Source of the DNA: an uncultured Bacteroides sp.
GTDB lineage: Bacteria > Bacteroidota > Bacteroidia > Bacteroidales > Bacteroidaceae
DNA: 5,446 bases
Assembly: GCA_900546355.1 (NCBI GenBank)
Contig: URCM01000148.1
Location: forward strand, 1 to 5,446
Reading direction: 5' to 3'
Positions 1 to 5,446 of this stretch are shown in pieces. Position 1 is the first letter of the stretch. Each line of letters begins with the position of its first letter. The translations under genes and the position numbers were made by a program. The notes below the pieces were generated by a model. The model ran no database searches. It worked only from the letters and a program-made list of their open reading frames with translations, and was not told the origin of the DNA.

Positions 1-51
1 GATACATCAAGCCAAGAAAAACTTTTTGGAGAAATTCAAAACAGCTTCTAA
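1..51 (-). pseudogene. 3' tail of an IS66-family orfA (transposition accessory gene), truncated
   Basis: Read on the minus strand, this stretch encodes the last 14 codons (ending KKFFLA) and the TGA stop (positions 9-7) of an IS66 orfA. It is an exact reverse complement of 5394-5444, the end of the orfA at the right side of the window. As there, the stop overlaps an ATG (7-5) that would open the next IS66 gene, here running off the left edge. Similarity stops abruptly after position 51: the rest of orfA is missing and group II intron sequence follows. This is either a truncated IS66 copy or a contig end that has run into a repeated IS66. The identity is seen directly; the family name follows from the right-hand copy. 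Confidence 0.85.
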
Positions 52-336
52 GTCTCCTGTTGGCAAACATCATGCTTAATGAACTGGACAAGGAACTATT
101 TCGGAGGGGACACAAGTTTGTCCGTTATGCGGATGACTGCCTGATACTATGCCGGAGCAAGCGTGCTGTAGCACGCGTTCGTGAGAGCATCTTCACTTAT
201 ATCGAATCGAGACAAGACAGAGGTGGTTTATGCAGGCAAGGTAAAGTATTTAGGTTACTCTTTCTACAAGTCTACCTATGAATGGCTTCGTCACCGGATA
301 CGCAGTTATGTATGGAAGAGTTGGAAGAAGTGTCAA
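51..336 (+). pseudogene. Group II intron reverse transcriptase/maturase fragment, frameshifted
   Basis: A complete protein of this family (about 400-600 aa) would reverse-transcribe the intron RNA and help it splice. Only scattered parts remain. Frame one (51 to about 209) reads LLANIMLNELDKEL, then FVRYADDCLIL, which carries the YADD polymerase active site (126-137), and continues to FTYIE. Near 205-210 the frame changes. The next block reads NRDKTEVV and KVKYLGYSFYK, typical of the region after the palm domain. At about 271-279 this runs straight into EWLRHRIRSYVWKSWKK, a maturase (domain X) motif that should lie tens of residues further on, so the thumb is largely missing. After about 336 the frame continues open to 468 but reads through the intron's structural RNA and is not genuine protein. 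The N-terminal half is lost at the IS66 junction. Neither partial frame is likely to make a functional product. Confidence 0.85.
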
Positions 337-354
337 ATTGCATCAGAACTAAGG

Positions 355-431
355 AACCGCCGTATGCTGGACGGTGATGTGAGAGGTCGGAAAATGAAAG
401 TAGGAAGAAAACTGCTTCGTTTCCCTCCTAC
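355..431 (+). ncRNA. Remnant of group II intron RNA domains V and VI
   Basis: The segment beginning GAACCGCCGTATGC and continuing with TGTGAGAGG (378-386) resembles the end of domain V and the linker of Bacteroides-type group II introns. The 3' strand of the domain V helix appears partly deleted: after the 5' strand (357-367) only a short CGGTG-like piece (372-376) is left to pair with it. Domain VI is better kept. GTAGG (400-404) pairs with CCTAC (427-431), and the helix continues inward with two A-C mismatches to AAAC/GTTT around a TGCTTC loop. The pairing was worked out by eye; the family assignment rests on recalled consensus and position just after the maturase fragment. A broken domain V would make splicing very unlikely. 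Confidence 0.6.
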
Positions 432-440
432 TCGATTATA

Positions 441-599
441 TACAAATTTCTATGAATGTGGTAATTAGTCTTGACAAATAGTTGGCGTTTTTTTACTTAT
501 TTATTCTTTTTTGTTATGTTAAGTTCCAATTTGTTTTGTTTGTGCTTTGCACATTTATCTTTTTATTATAAATCACAGCTTTAAAAACCGTTTTATTTC
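441..599. other. T-rich intergenic region without a gene
   Basis: This stretch between the intron remnant and the glycogen operon promoter has no plausible reading frame. It is rich in T runs and contains several TTTG tetramers (530-533, 535-538, 539-542, 546-549). The tetramers could serve as -33 elements for a weak second promoter with the TATCTTTT at 556-563, but the spacings available (17 or 22 bp) do not fit well. I see no convincing hairpin, repeat or RNA gene. Confidence 0.6.
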
Positions 600-630
600 T
601 TCGTAAATTTAATTCTTTTTCGTACCTTCG
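600..630 (+). promoter_or_regulatory. Likely Bacteroides-type promoter of the glycogen operon
   Basis: TACCTTCG (623-630) matches the Bacteroides -7 consensus TAnnTTTG at all but one defined base. A TTCG (600-603) resembling the -33 TTTG lies upstream with a 19-bp spacer. Transcription would start near 636, giving a leader of about 20 nt before the ATG at 657. The leader is A-rich (GAAAATATAAAAGATA) with no Shine-Dalgarno sequence, as is usual in this group. The -33 element is imperfect, so the exact pair is uncertain, but the location is right. Confidence 0.6.
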
Positions 631-656
631 CACTGATTTAGAAAATATAAAAGATA

Positions 657-2324
657 ATGACGAAACAGCTATTGAAACCTGATTACATCTTCGAGTCTAG
701 TTGGGAAGTTTGTAATAAGGTCGGTGGAATATACACCGTATTATCAACAAGGGCAAAAACCTTGCAAGCTGCATTTCCGGATCGAATTTTCTTTATCGGC
801 CCGGATGTTTGGAGAGGTAAGGAGAATCCTTTGTTTGCCGAAGATGAGAAAACACTGCAATTGTGGCGTGAGTATGCGCAGAATGAAGGATTGAAGATTC
901 GTGTAGGGCGTTGGAATATTCCAGGACATCCGATTACGATTTTGGTGGACTTTGCTCCGTTTTATGACCAAAAGAATGAAATTTATACTCAAGCGTGGCT
1001 TGATTATCAAATTGATTCTTTACATGCTTATGGTGATTATGACGAGGCATCGATGTTTTCTTATGCTGCCGGAAGGGTAGTGGAGAGTTTTTATCGTTAT
1101 AATTTGTCCGTTCAAGATAAAGTGATTTATCAGGCTCATGAATGGATGACGGGTTTGGGTGCTTTATATGTACAGAAAAAAGTGCCTGAAATTGCTACTA
1201 TATTTACTACGCATGCTACTTCTATCGGGCGTTCGATTGCGGGTAATAATAAACCTTTATATGATTATTTGTTTGCATACAATGGTGACCAAATGGCACA
1301 AGAATTGAATATGCAATCAAAACATTCTATCGAGAAACAGACCGCTCATCATGTGGATTGTTTTACTACGGTGAGTGAAATTACCAACAATGAATGTCGT
1401 GAATTGCTTGATAAGCCGGCTGATGTCATCTTGATGAACGGTTTTGAAGATGATTTCGTTCCGAAAGGAGATAGTTTTGAACTTAAGCGTAAACATGCCC
1501 GTAATGTCATGTTGCGCATAGCTAATAAGTTATTGGGCACTCGCTTGAGTGATGAAGAAACAATGATTATCGGTACAAGCGGCAGGTATGAATTTAAGAA
1601 TAAGGGTATTAATGTTTATCTTGAAGCATTGAACCGTTTGACTCGTGATAAGAATCTTAAAAAAGACATATTGGCTTTCATTAATGTTCCGGGGTGGGTA
1701 GGAGATGCCCGTGAAGATTTACTGGAACGGATGAAGAGCGATGAAGAATATACGACCCCGCTTGAAGTTCCTTTTATTACCCATTGGTTACATAATATGA
1801 CTCATGATCAAGTGTTGGATATGTTGAAATATTTAAACATGTCTAATGCACCGGAAACGAAGGTGAAAGTGGTTTTTGTGCCTTGTTATCTGGACGGGAA
1901 AGACGGACTGGTGAATGAGCATTATTATGACTTGCTGATTGGTATGGATTTGAGTGTATATCCTTCATATTATGAACCTTGGGGGTATACACCTTTGGAA
2001 AGTATAGCTTTTCATGTACCCACCATTACTACAGATTTGGCGGGATTCGGCTTATGGGTCAATTCACTTGAAAAACACGAGGGAAGATTGCAAGGCGGTG
2101 TAAGAGTTATTCATCGTACTGATTATAATTATTCGGAGGTGGCGGATGCGATAAAAGACACTGTGACAGAATTCTCTGCTTTATCAGAGAAAGAAATAAG
2201 TAAAATACGTGAGAATGCGGCAGCTATTGCCGAAAAGGCTTTGTGGAAGCATTTCATTCAATATTATTATGAGGCATACGATGTAGCTTTGCGTAAGGCA
2301 GGGCAACGTCTTTCTCAAAAGTAG
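657..2324 (+). CDS. Glycogen synthase, eukaryote-like GT3 family
   Basis: This 555-aa cytoplasmic enzyme transfers glucose from a nucleotide sugar to the non-reducing end of an alpha-1,4-glucan, building glycogen. It resembles the fungal/animal GT3 family rather than the usual bacterial GT5 GlgA. Visible motifs in order are: [19 protein letters not shown] (residues 16-34, KVGG loop for donor/acceptor binding), HEWMTG (161-166), [10 protein letters not shown] (183-192), FTTVSEIT (236-243), GRYEFKNKG (309-317; R310 and K316 match conserved donor-binding Arg and Lys of yeast synthase), and [14 protein letters not shown] (435-448), whose E440 and E448 form the E-x7-E retaining glycosyltransferase motif. 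It is shorter than eukaryotic enzymes (about 700 aa). It lacks their C-terminal phosphorylation tail and the arginine cluster that binds glucose-6-phosphate; the equivalent stretch (about 512-545) is rich in Ala, Glu and Lys. The donor is probably UDP-glucose, as in other GT3 enzymes, but sequence alone does not prove this. First gene of the operon; the ATG sits about 20 nt after the expected transcription start. Confidence 0.95.
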   Translation: MTKQLLKPDYIFESSWEVCNKVGGIYTVLSTRAKTLQAAFPDRIFFIGPDVWRGKENPLFAEDEKTLQLWREYAQNEGLKIRVGRWNIPGHPITILVDFAPFYDQKNEIYTQAWLDYQIDSLHAYGDYDEASMFSYAAGRVVESFYRYNLSVQDKVIYQAHEWMTGLGALYVQKKVPEIATIFTTHATSIGRSIAGNNKPLYDYLFAYNGDQMAQELNMQSKHSIEKQTAHHVDCFTTVSEITNNECRELLDKPADVILMNGFEDDFVPKGDSFELKRKHARNVMLRIANKLLGTRLSDEETMIIGTSGRYEFKNKGINVYLEALNRLTRDKNLKKDILAFINVPGWVGDAREDLLERMKSDEEYTTPLEVPFITHWLHNMTHDQVLDMLKYLNMSNAPETKVKVVFVPCYLDGKDGLVNEHYYDLLIGMDLSVYPSYYEPWGYTPLESIAFHVPTITTDLAGFGLWVNSLEKHEGRLQGGVRVIHRTDYNYSEVADAIKDTVTEFSALSEKEISKIRENAAAIAEKALWKHFIQYYYEAYDVALRKAGQRLSQK

Positions 2325-2362
2325 CAATAACAAAAAATTCATTTACATTTAAATTAAGCAAT

Positions 2363-4930
2363 ATGAAAGTCAAGACTAATTATGCTAACACTCCGGCTTG
2401 GAGAGAGGTTAATGTAAAATCTCGTATTCCGGAACCTTTGAAGATGTTGGATAAAATGGCTCGCAACATTTGGTGGGCTTGGAATGACGAAGCAACAGAG
2501 ATGTTTAAAGAATTAGATCCGGAATTGTGGCAAGCCGTAGCCCAGAATCCGGTTGCATTGTTGGAGCGCTTGAGCTATGAAAAGTTGGAAGACATTTCTT
2601 CTGATAAAGATATGCTTAAGAAAATCAATGATGTATATACCAAGTTCGAGGCTTATATGAATGTAAAGCCCGATGCATCACGTCCTTCCGTTGCTTATTT
2701 CTGTATGGAGTATGGTCTGACTCATGTCCTGAAAATCTATTCAGGAGGTTTGGGTATTCTGGCAGGTGACTATCTGAAAGAAGCATCAGATAGTAACGTG
2801 GATATGTGTGGTGTTGGTTTCCTGTATCGCTATGGCTATTTCAAGCAAACCTTGTCGATGGACGGTCAGCAAATCGCTAATTACGAAGCGCAGAATTTCG
2901 GTAGCCTGCCGTTGGAGCGCGTAGTCGATGCGGAAGGCAAACCTTTGGTTCTTGATGTTCCGTATCTGAATTATTATGTTCATGCATACGTATGGAGAGT
3001 GAATGTAGGTCGTGTTCCTTTGTATCTGCTGGATACCGATAATGAAATGAATAGCGAATACGACCGCCCGATTACTTATCAACTTTATGGTGGTGATTGG
3101 GAAAACCGTCTGAAACAAGAAATTTTGTTAGGTATCGGTGGCGTATTGTTGTTGAAAAAGCTGGGTATCAAGAAAGATGTATATCATTGCAACGAAGGAC
3201 ATGCGGCTTTGTGCAATGTTCAACGGTTGTGCGATTATGTAGAAAGCGGAATGACGTTCGACGAAGCATTGGAAATCGTACGTGCTTCTTCTTTGTATAC
3301 GGTTCATACCCCGGTTCCTGCGGGCCATGATTATTTCGATGAAGGATTGTTTGGCAAATATATGGGTGGTTATCCTCAACGTATGGGTATCACTTGGGAC
3401 GAGTTGATGGACTTGGGACGTATCAATCCGGGTGATCACGGTGAGCGTTTCTGTATGTCTACTTTTGCCTGCAACACTTGTCAGGAAGTAAACGGTGTGA
3501 GCTGGTTGCATGGAAAAGTTTCTCAGGAAATGTTCTCGGGCATTTGGAAGGGATATTTCGCAGAAGAAAATCATGTAGGTTATGTAACCAACGGTGTACA
3601 CTTCCCCACTTGGTGTGCTTCCGAATGGAAGAAGCTGTATAATAAGTATTTCGACTCGAACTTCATGAACGACCAGTCGAATCCGAAAATTTGGGAAGCT
3701 ATTTACAACGTGCCCGATGAAGAAATCTGGAAGACTCGTTTGGCGTTGAAGAATAAGTTGATTGACTATATCCGCGAGAAGTTCCGCAAGAATTGGCTGA
3801 AGAACCAAGGTAATCCGGGCTTGATTGTATCGTTGCTTGATAAGATTAATCCGAATGCGTTGACTATCGGTTTTGCCCGCCGTTTCGCTACTTACAAGCG
3901 TGCGCATCTGTTGTTCAGCGATTTGGACCGTCTGTCTAAGATTGTGAACAATCCTGACTATCCGGTACAGTTCTTGTTCGCCGGAAAGGCTCACCCGCAT
4001 GATGGTGCTGGTCAGGGATTGATTAAACGTATCATTGAAATCTCCAATCGTCCGGAATTCTTGGGTAAGATTATCTTCTTGCAAGATTATGATATGAAGT
4101 TGGCTCGCCGTCTGGTATCGGGCGTTGATATTTGGATGAATACTCCGACCCGTCCGTTGGAAGCTTCAGGTACATCTGGAGAAAAAGCGTTGATGAACGG
4201 TGTTGTAAACTTCTCTGTGCTCGACGGATGGTGGTTGGAAGGTTATCGTGAAGGTGCCGGTTGGGCATTGACCGAGAAACGTACTTACCAGAATCAAGAA
4301 TACCAAGATCAGCTGGATGCTGCTACTATCTATAGTTTGCTGGAAACCGAAATCCTGCCGCTGTATTACGCGCGTAATAAGAAAGGTTATTCTGAAGGTT
4401 GGGTTAAGACCATCAAGAACTCGATTGCGCAGATTGCTCCACATTACACGATGAAACGCCAGTTGGATGATTATTATGCTAAGTTCTACGGAAAAGAAGC
4501 TGAACGTTTCCACGCTTTGGAGGCCGATAATTATGCCAAACTGAAAGCATTGGCGGCTTGGAAGGAAGAAGTTGCGGCTAAGTGGGATTCTATCCAGGTG
4601 GTTTCTATGAACAAGTGTGAAGAACTTCGCCAAGGCAACGTAGAGAGCGGCAAAGATTATGTCATCACGTGTGTGATTGACGAAAAGGGTCTTAATGATG
4701 CGGTAGGTGTGGAAATGGTGGTTACTTACACCAATGCCGAAGGTAAGGAATATGTTTACAGTGTCGTTCCGATGGAACTGGTAAAACGTGAAGGTGATTT
4801 GTATACCTTTAAGTTGAATTACAGCATTTCGAATGCTGGAAGTTTCAAGGTAGCATACCGTATGTATCCGAAGAATATCGATCTGCCTCACCGTCAGGAC
4901 TTCTGCTATGTACATTGGTTTAATGAATAA
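2363..4930 (+). CDS. glgP: Alpha-glucan (glycogen/maltodextrin) phosphorylase, GT35
   Basis: The enzyme uses phosphate to release glucose-1-phosphate from the ends of alpha-1,4-glucans, with pyridoxal phosphate as cofactor, in the cytoplasm. The 855 residues fit the bacterial short-phosphorylase subgroup. Residues about 10-100 form the N-terminal DUF3417-type domain ([30 protein letters not shown]). The catalytic body follows: AYFCMEYGL (111-119), [19 protein letters not shown] (125-143), HCNEGHAA (275-282), [12 protein letters not shown] (314-325), [10 protein letters not shown] (408-417), [11 protein letters not shown] (504-514) and [11 protein letters not shown] (541-551). [14 protein letters not shown] (600-613) holds the expected cofactor lysine K608. 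The last 110 or so residues (from about 741) look like the beta-rich tail seen in this subgroup. It follows the synthase by 38 nt without a promoter or terminator between them, so the two are probably co-transcribed. The start has no Shine-Dalgarno sequence, only an A/T-rich leader. Preference for glycogen or short maltodextrins cannot be told from sequence. Confidence 0.95.
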   Translation: MKVKTNYANTPAWREVNVKSRIPEPLKMLDKMARNIWWAWNDEATEMFKELDPELWQAVAQNPVALLERLSYEKLEDISSDKDMLKKINDVYTKFEAYMNVKPDASRPSVAYFCMEYGLTHVLKIYSGGLGILAGDYLKEASDSNVDMCGVGFLYRYGYFKQTLSMDGQQIANYEAQNFGSLPLERVVDAEGKPLVLDVPYLNYYVHAYVWRVNVGRVPLYLLDTDNEMNSEYDRPITYQLYGGDWENRLKQEILLGIGGVLLLKKLGIKKDVYHCNEGHAALCNVQRLCDYVESGMTFDEALEIVRASSLYTVHTPVPAGHDYFDEGLFGKYMGGYPQRMGITWDELMDLGRINPGDHGERFCMSTFACNTCQEVNGVSWLHGKVSQEMFSGIWKGYFAEENHVGYVTNGVHFPTWCASEWKKLYNKYFDSNFMNDQSNPKIWEAIYNVPDEEIWKTRLALKNKLIDYIREKFRKNWLKNQGNPGLIVSLLDKINPNALTIGFARRFATYKRAHLLFSDLDRLSKIVNNPDYPVQFLFAGKAHPHDGAGQGLIKRIIEISNRPEFLGKIIFLQDYDMKLARRLVSGVDIWMNTPTRPLEASGTSGEKALMNGVVNFSVLDGWWLEGYREGAGWALTEKRTYQNQEYQDQLDAATIYSLLETEILPLYYARNKKGYSEGWVKTIKNSIAQIAPHYTMKRQLDDYYAKFYGKEAERFHALEADNYAKLKALAAWKEEVAAKWDSIQVVSMNKCEELRQGNVESGKDYVITCVIDEKGLNDAVGVEMVVTYTNAEGKEYVYSVVPMELVKREGDLYTFKLNYSISNAGSFKVAYRMYPKNIDLPHRQDFCYVHWFNE

Positions 4931-4961
4931 TCAACTGTAAGCTATTGTAATTGCATAAGGA

Positions 4962-5012
4962 AACAAGCCGGTGGAATTCTGTATGATGATTCTGCCGGCT
5001 TGTTCGTTATTT
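4962..5012 (+). terminator. Stem-loop terminator of the glycogen operon
   Basis: AACAAGCCGGTGGAAT (4962-4977) pairs with ATTCTGCCGGCTTGTT (4989-5004) to form a 16-bp stem with two G-U pairs and an 11-nt loop. The outer ten pairs are perfect and GC-rich. A moderately U-rich stretch (GTTATTTTG) follows. The hairpin lies 31 nt after the phosphorylase stop codon. On the opposite strand the stem is followed by a short T-run (TTTCC), so it may also slow transcription from the right, but less convincingly. The interrupted U-tract means some read-through into the IS66 element is possible. Confidence 0.8.
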
Positions 5013-5024
5013 TGTATGTAGTGG

Positions 5025-5045
5025 GTAAGCATTCGAAATGCATCT
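5025..5045 (+). repeat. Probable IS66 left terminal inverted repeat
   Basis: The sequence GTAAGCATTCGAAATGCATC starts with the GTAAGC typical of IS66-family termini and contains a small palindrome (GCATTCGAAATGC). The matching right repeat is outside the window, so its length is only estimated. Confidence 0.55.
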
Positions 5046-5075
5046 TTTAAACCTTGAGGTTTGGTTATAGCTTTG
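5045..5075 (+). promoter_or_regulatory. Likely promoter of the IS66 transposition genes
   Basis: TAGCTTTG (5068-5075) matches the Bacteroides -7 consensus TAnnTTTG exactly. TTTT (5045-5048), one base from the -33 TTTG, lies upstream with a 19-bp spacer. Transcription would begin near 5080-5084, inside the long hairpin that spans 5053-5102, so the transcript would lack the hairpin's left arm. Activity is inferred from consensus and position. Confidence 0.55.
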
Positions 5076-5102
5076 CGATAGCAAATAGAATTAAACCTCA
5101 AG
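5053..5102 (+). promoter_or_regulatory. Leader hairpin just before IS66 orfA, possible block to read-through translation
   Basis: CTTGAGGTTT (5053-5062) is the perfect reverse complement of AAACCTCAAG (5093-5102). With two G-U and two A-U pairs the stem reaches 14 bp (to 5066/5089). Inside it, TTTGC (5072-5076) and GCAAA (5081-5085) form a second small hairpin with a GATA loop. The right arm ends 4 nt before the orfA ATG (5107) and so covers the ribosome-binding area. No U-tract follows, which argues against a simple terminator. Confidence 0.6.
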
Positions 5103-5106
5103 TATT

Positions 5107-5438
5107 ATGAACAGACTAGAATTTGAAGAATTAGAACTGCAGTTACAGCAAAGGGACTGCCGTTGAAGTCGTACCTACAACAAATAGGTGTAAGTTATTC
5201 GACCTATCACTATTGGCGTAAAAAATGTTCAGTTGACAAGAATAGTGTCACGCAAGAGTTGGCTCCCATCTGTTTCAAACAGGCTGCTACGGAATCTTCC
5301 CTTGAAGAACAAATACCTCATGGTGTGGCATTACTATTTCCCAATGGTCTTCGTGTCCACTTCGGAAATGGTTCTGAAGAGATACTTATGGAATTAGAAG
5401 CTGTTTTGAATTTCTCCAAAAAGTTTTTCTTGGCTTGA
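5107..5438 (+). pseudogene. IS66-family orfA with a one-base frameshift
   Basis: IS66 elements carry small accessory genes before the large DDE transposase; orfA encodes a helix-turn-helix-like protein needed for transposition. From the ATG at 5107 the frame reads MNRLEFEELELQLQQRDC and then stops at TGA 5164-5166. Adding one base after TGC (5158-5160), restoring a CCC run, joins it to the frame that reads PLKSYLQQIGVSYSTYHYWRKK and continues to TGA 5436-5438. The repaired protein would be 110 aa, the usual size. Its C-terminal part has the LFPNGLRVHFGNG motif (about residues 77-89) typical of the family. A 91-aa protein starting at TTG 5163 is formally possible but would lack the conserved N-terminus. 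A sequencing error or a recent mutation explains the break best; programmed frameshifting is less likely because no slippery heptamer is present. Confidence 0.75.
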
Positions 5439-5446
5439 TGTATCCG
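5438..5446 (+). CDS. Start of the second IS66 gene (tnpB-like), cut by the window edge
   Basis: An ATG at 5438-5440 overlaps the orfA stop by one base (TGATG), followed by TAT CCG, giving Met-Tyr-Pro before the window ends. In IS66 elements orfA is followed directly by the small tnpB gene, often with such an overlap that couples translation. The same TGATG arrangement, on the minus strand, is seen at positions 9-5. Only three codons are visible, so the identity rests on gene order. Confidence 0.55.

Larger units (their letters stand above)
48..440 (+). mobile_element. Group II intron remnant (5'-truncated, internally deleted)
   Basis: The segment holds, in correct order, the catalytic part of a group II intron reverse transcriptase (YADD at 126-137), a maturase-like patch (EWLRHRIR, from about 280), a domain V-like RNA segment (355-378) and a domain VI-like stem (400-431), ending near CTACTCGATT. 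The 5' part of the intron, with domains I-III and the first half of the protein, is absent because the sequence starts abruptly at the IS66 fragment. Several pieces are also missing inside, so the remaining blocks are packed into less than 400 bp, whereas a complete intron of this kind is about 2 kb or more. It cannot encode a working protein and probably cannot splice. The exact 3' end (about 435-440) is an estimate. Confidence 0.8.
5025..5446 (+). mobile_element. IS66-family insertion sequence, left end and first genes (continues beyond window)
   Basis: The element appears to begin at GTAAGC (5025-5030), which agrees with the GTAA-type ends of IS66-family elements. It contains a promoter and hairpin leader, orfA (5107-5438, frameshifted) and the start of the second gene. 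The large DDE transposase gene and right end lie outside the window. IS66 elements usually duplicate 8 bp of target, here predicted to be TGTAGTGG (5017-5024), but this cannot be confirmed without the other end. Insertion is 20 nt beyond the operon terminator, where it disrupts no gene. The exact left boundary rests on the terminal motif alone. Confidence 0.75.

Noticed and set aside
337..468. Apparent C-terminal half of the second reverse transcriptase frame (ending NFYECGN)
   Set aside because: This part is translation through the intron's domain V/VI RNA and flanking DNA; it does not match the maturase C-terminus.
471..476. TTGACA, a perfect sigma-70 style -35 box
   Set aside because: No suitable -10 box lies 16-18 bp downstream, and Bacteroides promoters use different elements; the match is likely chance.
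3128..4084. 318-codon open frame on the minus strand inside the phosphorylase gene
   Set aside because: It lies wholly within a well-supported conserved gene, resembles no known family and has no promoter or ribosome site; the codon bias of the sense gene explains it.
4166..4915. 249-codon open frame on the minus strand at the end of the phosphorylase gene
   Set aside because: Same reasoning: an antisense shadow of glgP with an implausible, Ile/Phe/Thr-rich composition.
5141..5166. Programmed frameshifting in IS66 orfA
   Set aside because: The zero-frame codons CAA AGG GAC do not form a canonical slippery heptamer, and one missing C explains the two frames more simply.
1..5446. CRISPR array, tRNA or rRNA gene, toxin-antitoxin or phage-defence module
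   Set aside because: No regularly spaced repeats, cloverleaf-like sequence, rRNA-like sequence or defence-type reading frames were found; the only reverse transcriptase is a group II intron remnant, with no sign of a retron or defence-associated type.

Overview
The window looks like a Bacteroides or close relative (order Bacteroidales). Four things suggest this. The DNA is AT-rich and lacks Shine-Dalgarno sequences. Its promoters resemble the Bacteroides TTTG / TAnnTTTG type. The glycogen synthase is of the eukaryote-like GT3 family, known in Bacteroidetes. The insertion sequence is an IS66 element of the kind common in that group. The assignment is an inference from these traits, not from a database match.

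Layout. Positions 1-51 are the outward-facing 3' tail of an IS66 orfA gene (minus strand). It is joined without a gap to a decayed group II intron (about 48-440), which keeps a broken reverse transcriptase/maturase reading frame and remnants of RNA domains V and VI. Positions 441-599 are T-rich intergenic DNA without a gene. A likely promoter at 600-630 drives a two-gene glycogen operon: a GT3 glycogen synthase (657-2324) and, 38 nt later, a GT35 alpha-glucan phosphorylase (2363-4930). A strong 16-bp stem-loop at 4962-5004 ends the operon. An IS66-family element starts at 5025 and runs off the right edge. It has its own promoter, a leader hairpin, a frameshifted orfA (5107-5438) and the first three codons of the next IS66 gene.

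How the genes work together. The synthase extends alpha-1,4-glucan chains from a nucleotide sugar, and the phosphorylase shortens them by releasing glucose-1-phosphate. The operon therefore encodes both directions of glycogen chain turnover. Branching and debranching enzymes and the nucleotide-sugar pyrophosphorylase are not in the window and must be elsewhere.

The two window ends carry the same 51 bp of IS66 in opposite orientation, so the glycogen operon lies between outward-facing IS66 sequences. I found no clearly new biological system. The most interesting points are the IS66 leader, which looks built to block translation of read-through transcripts, the stepwise-deleted group II intron, and the exact terminal inverted repeat.
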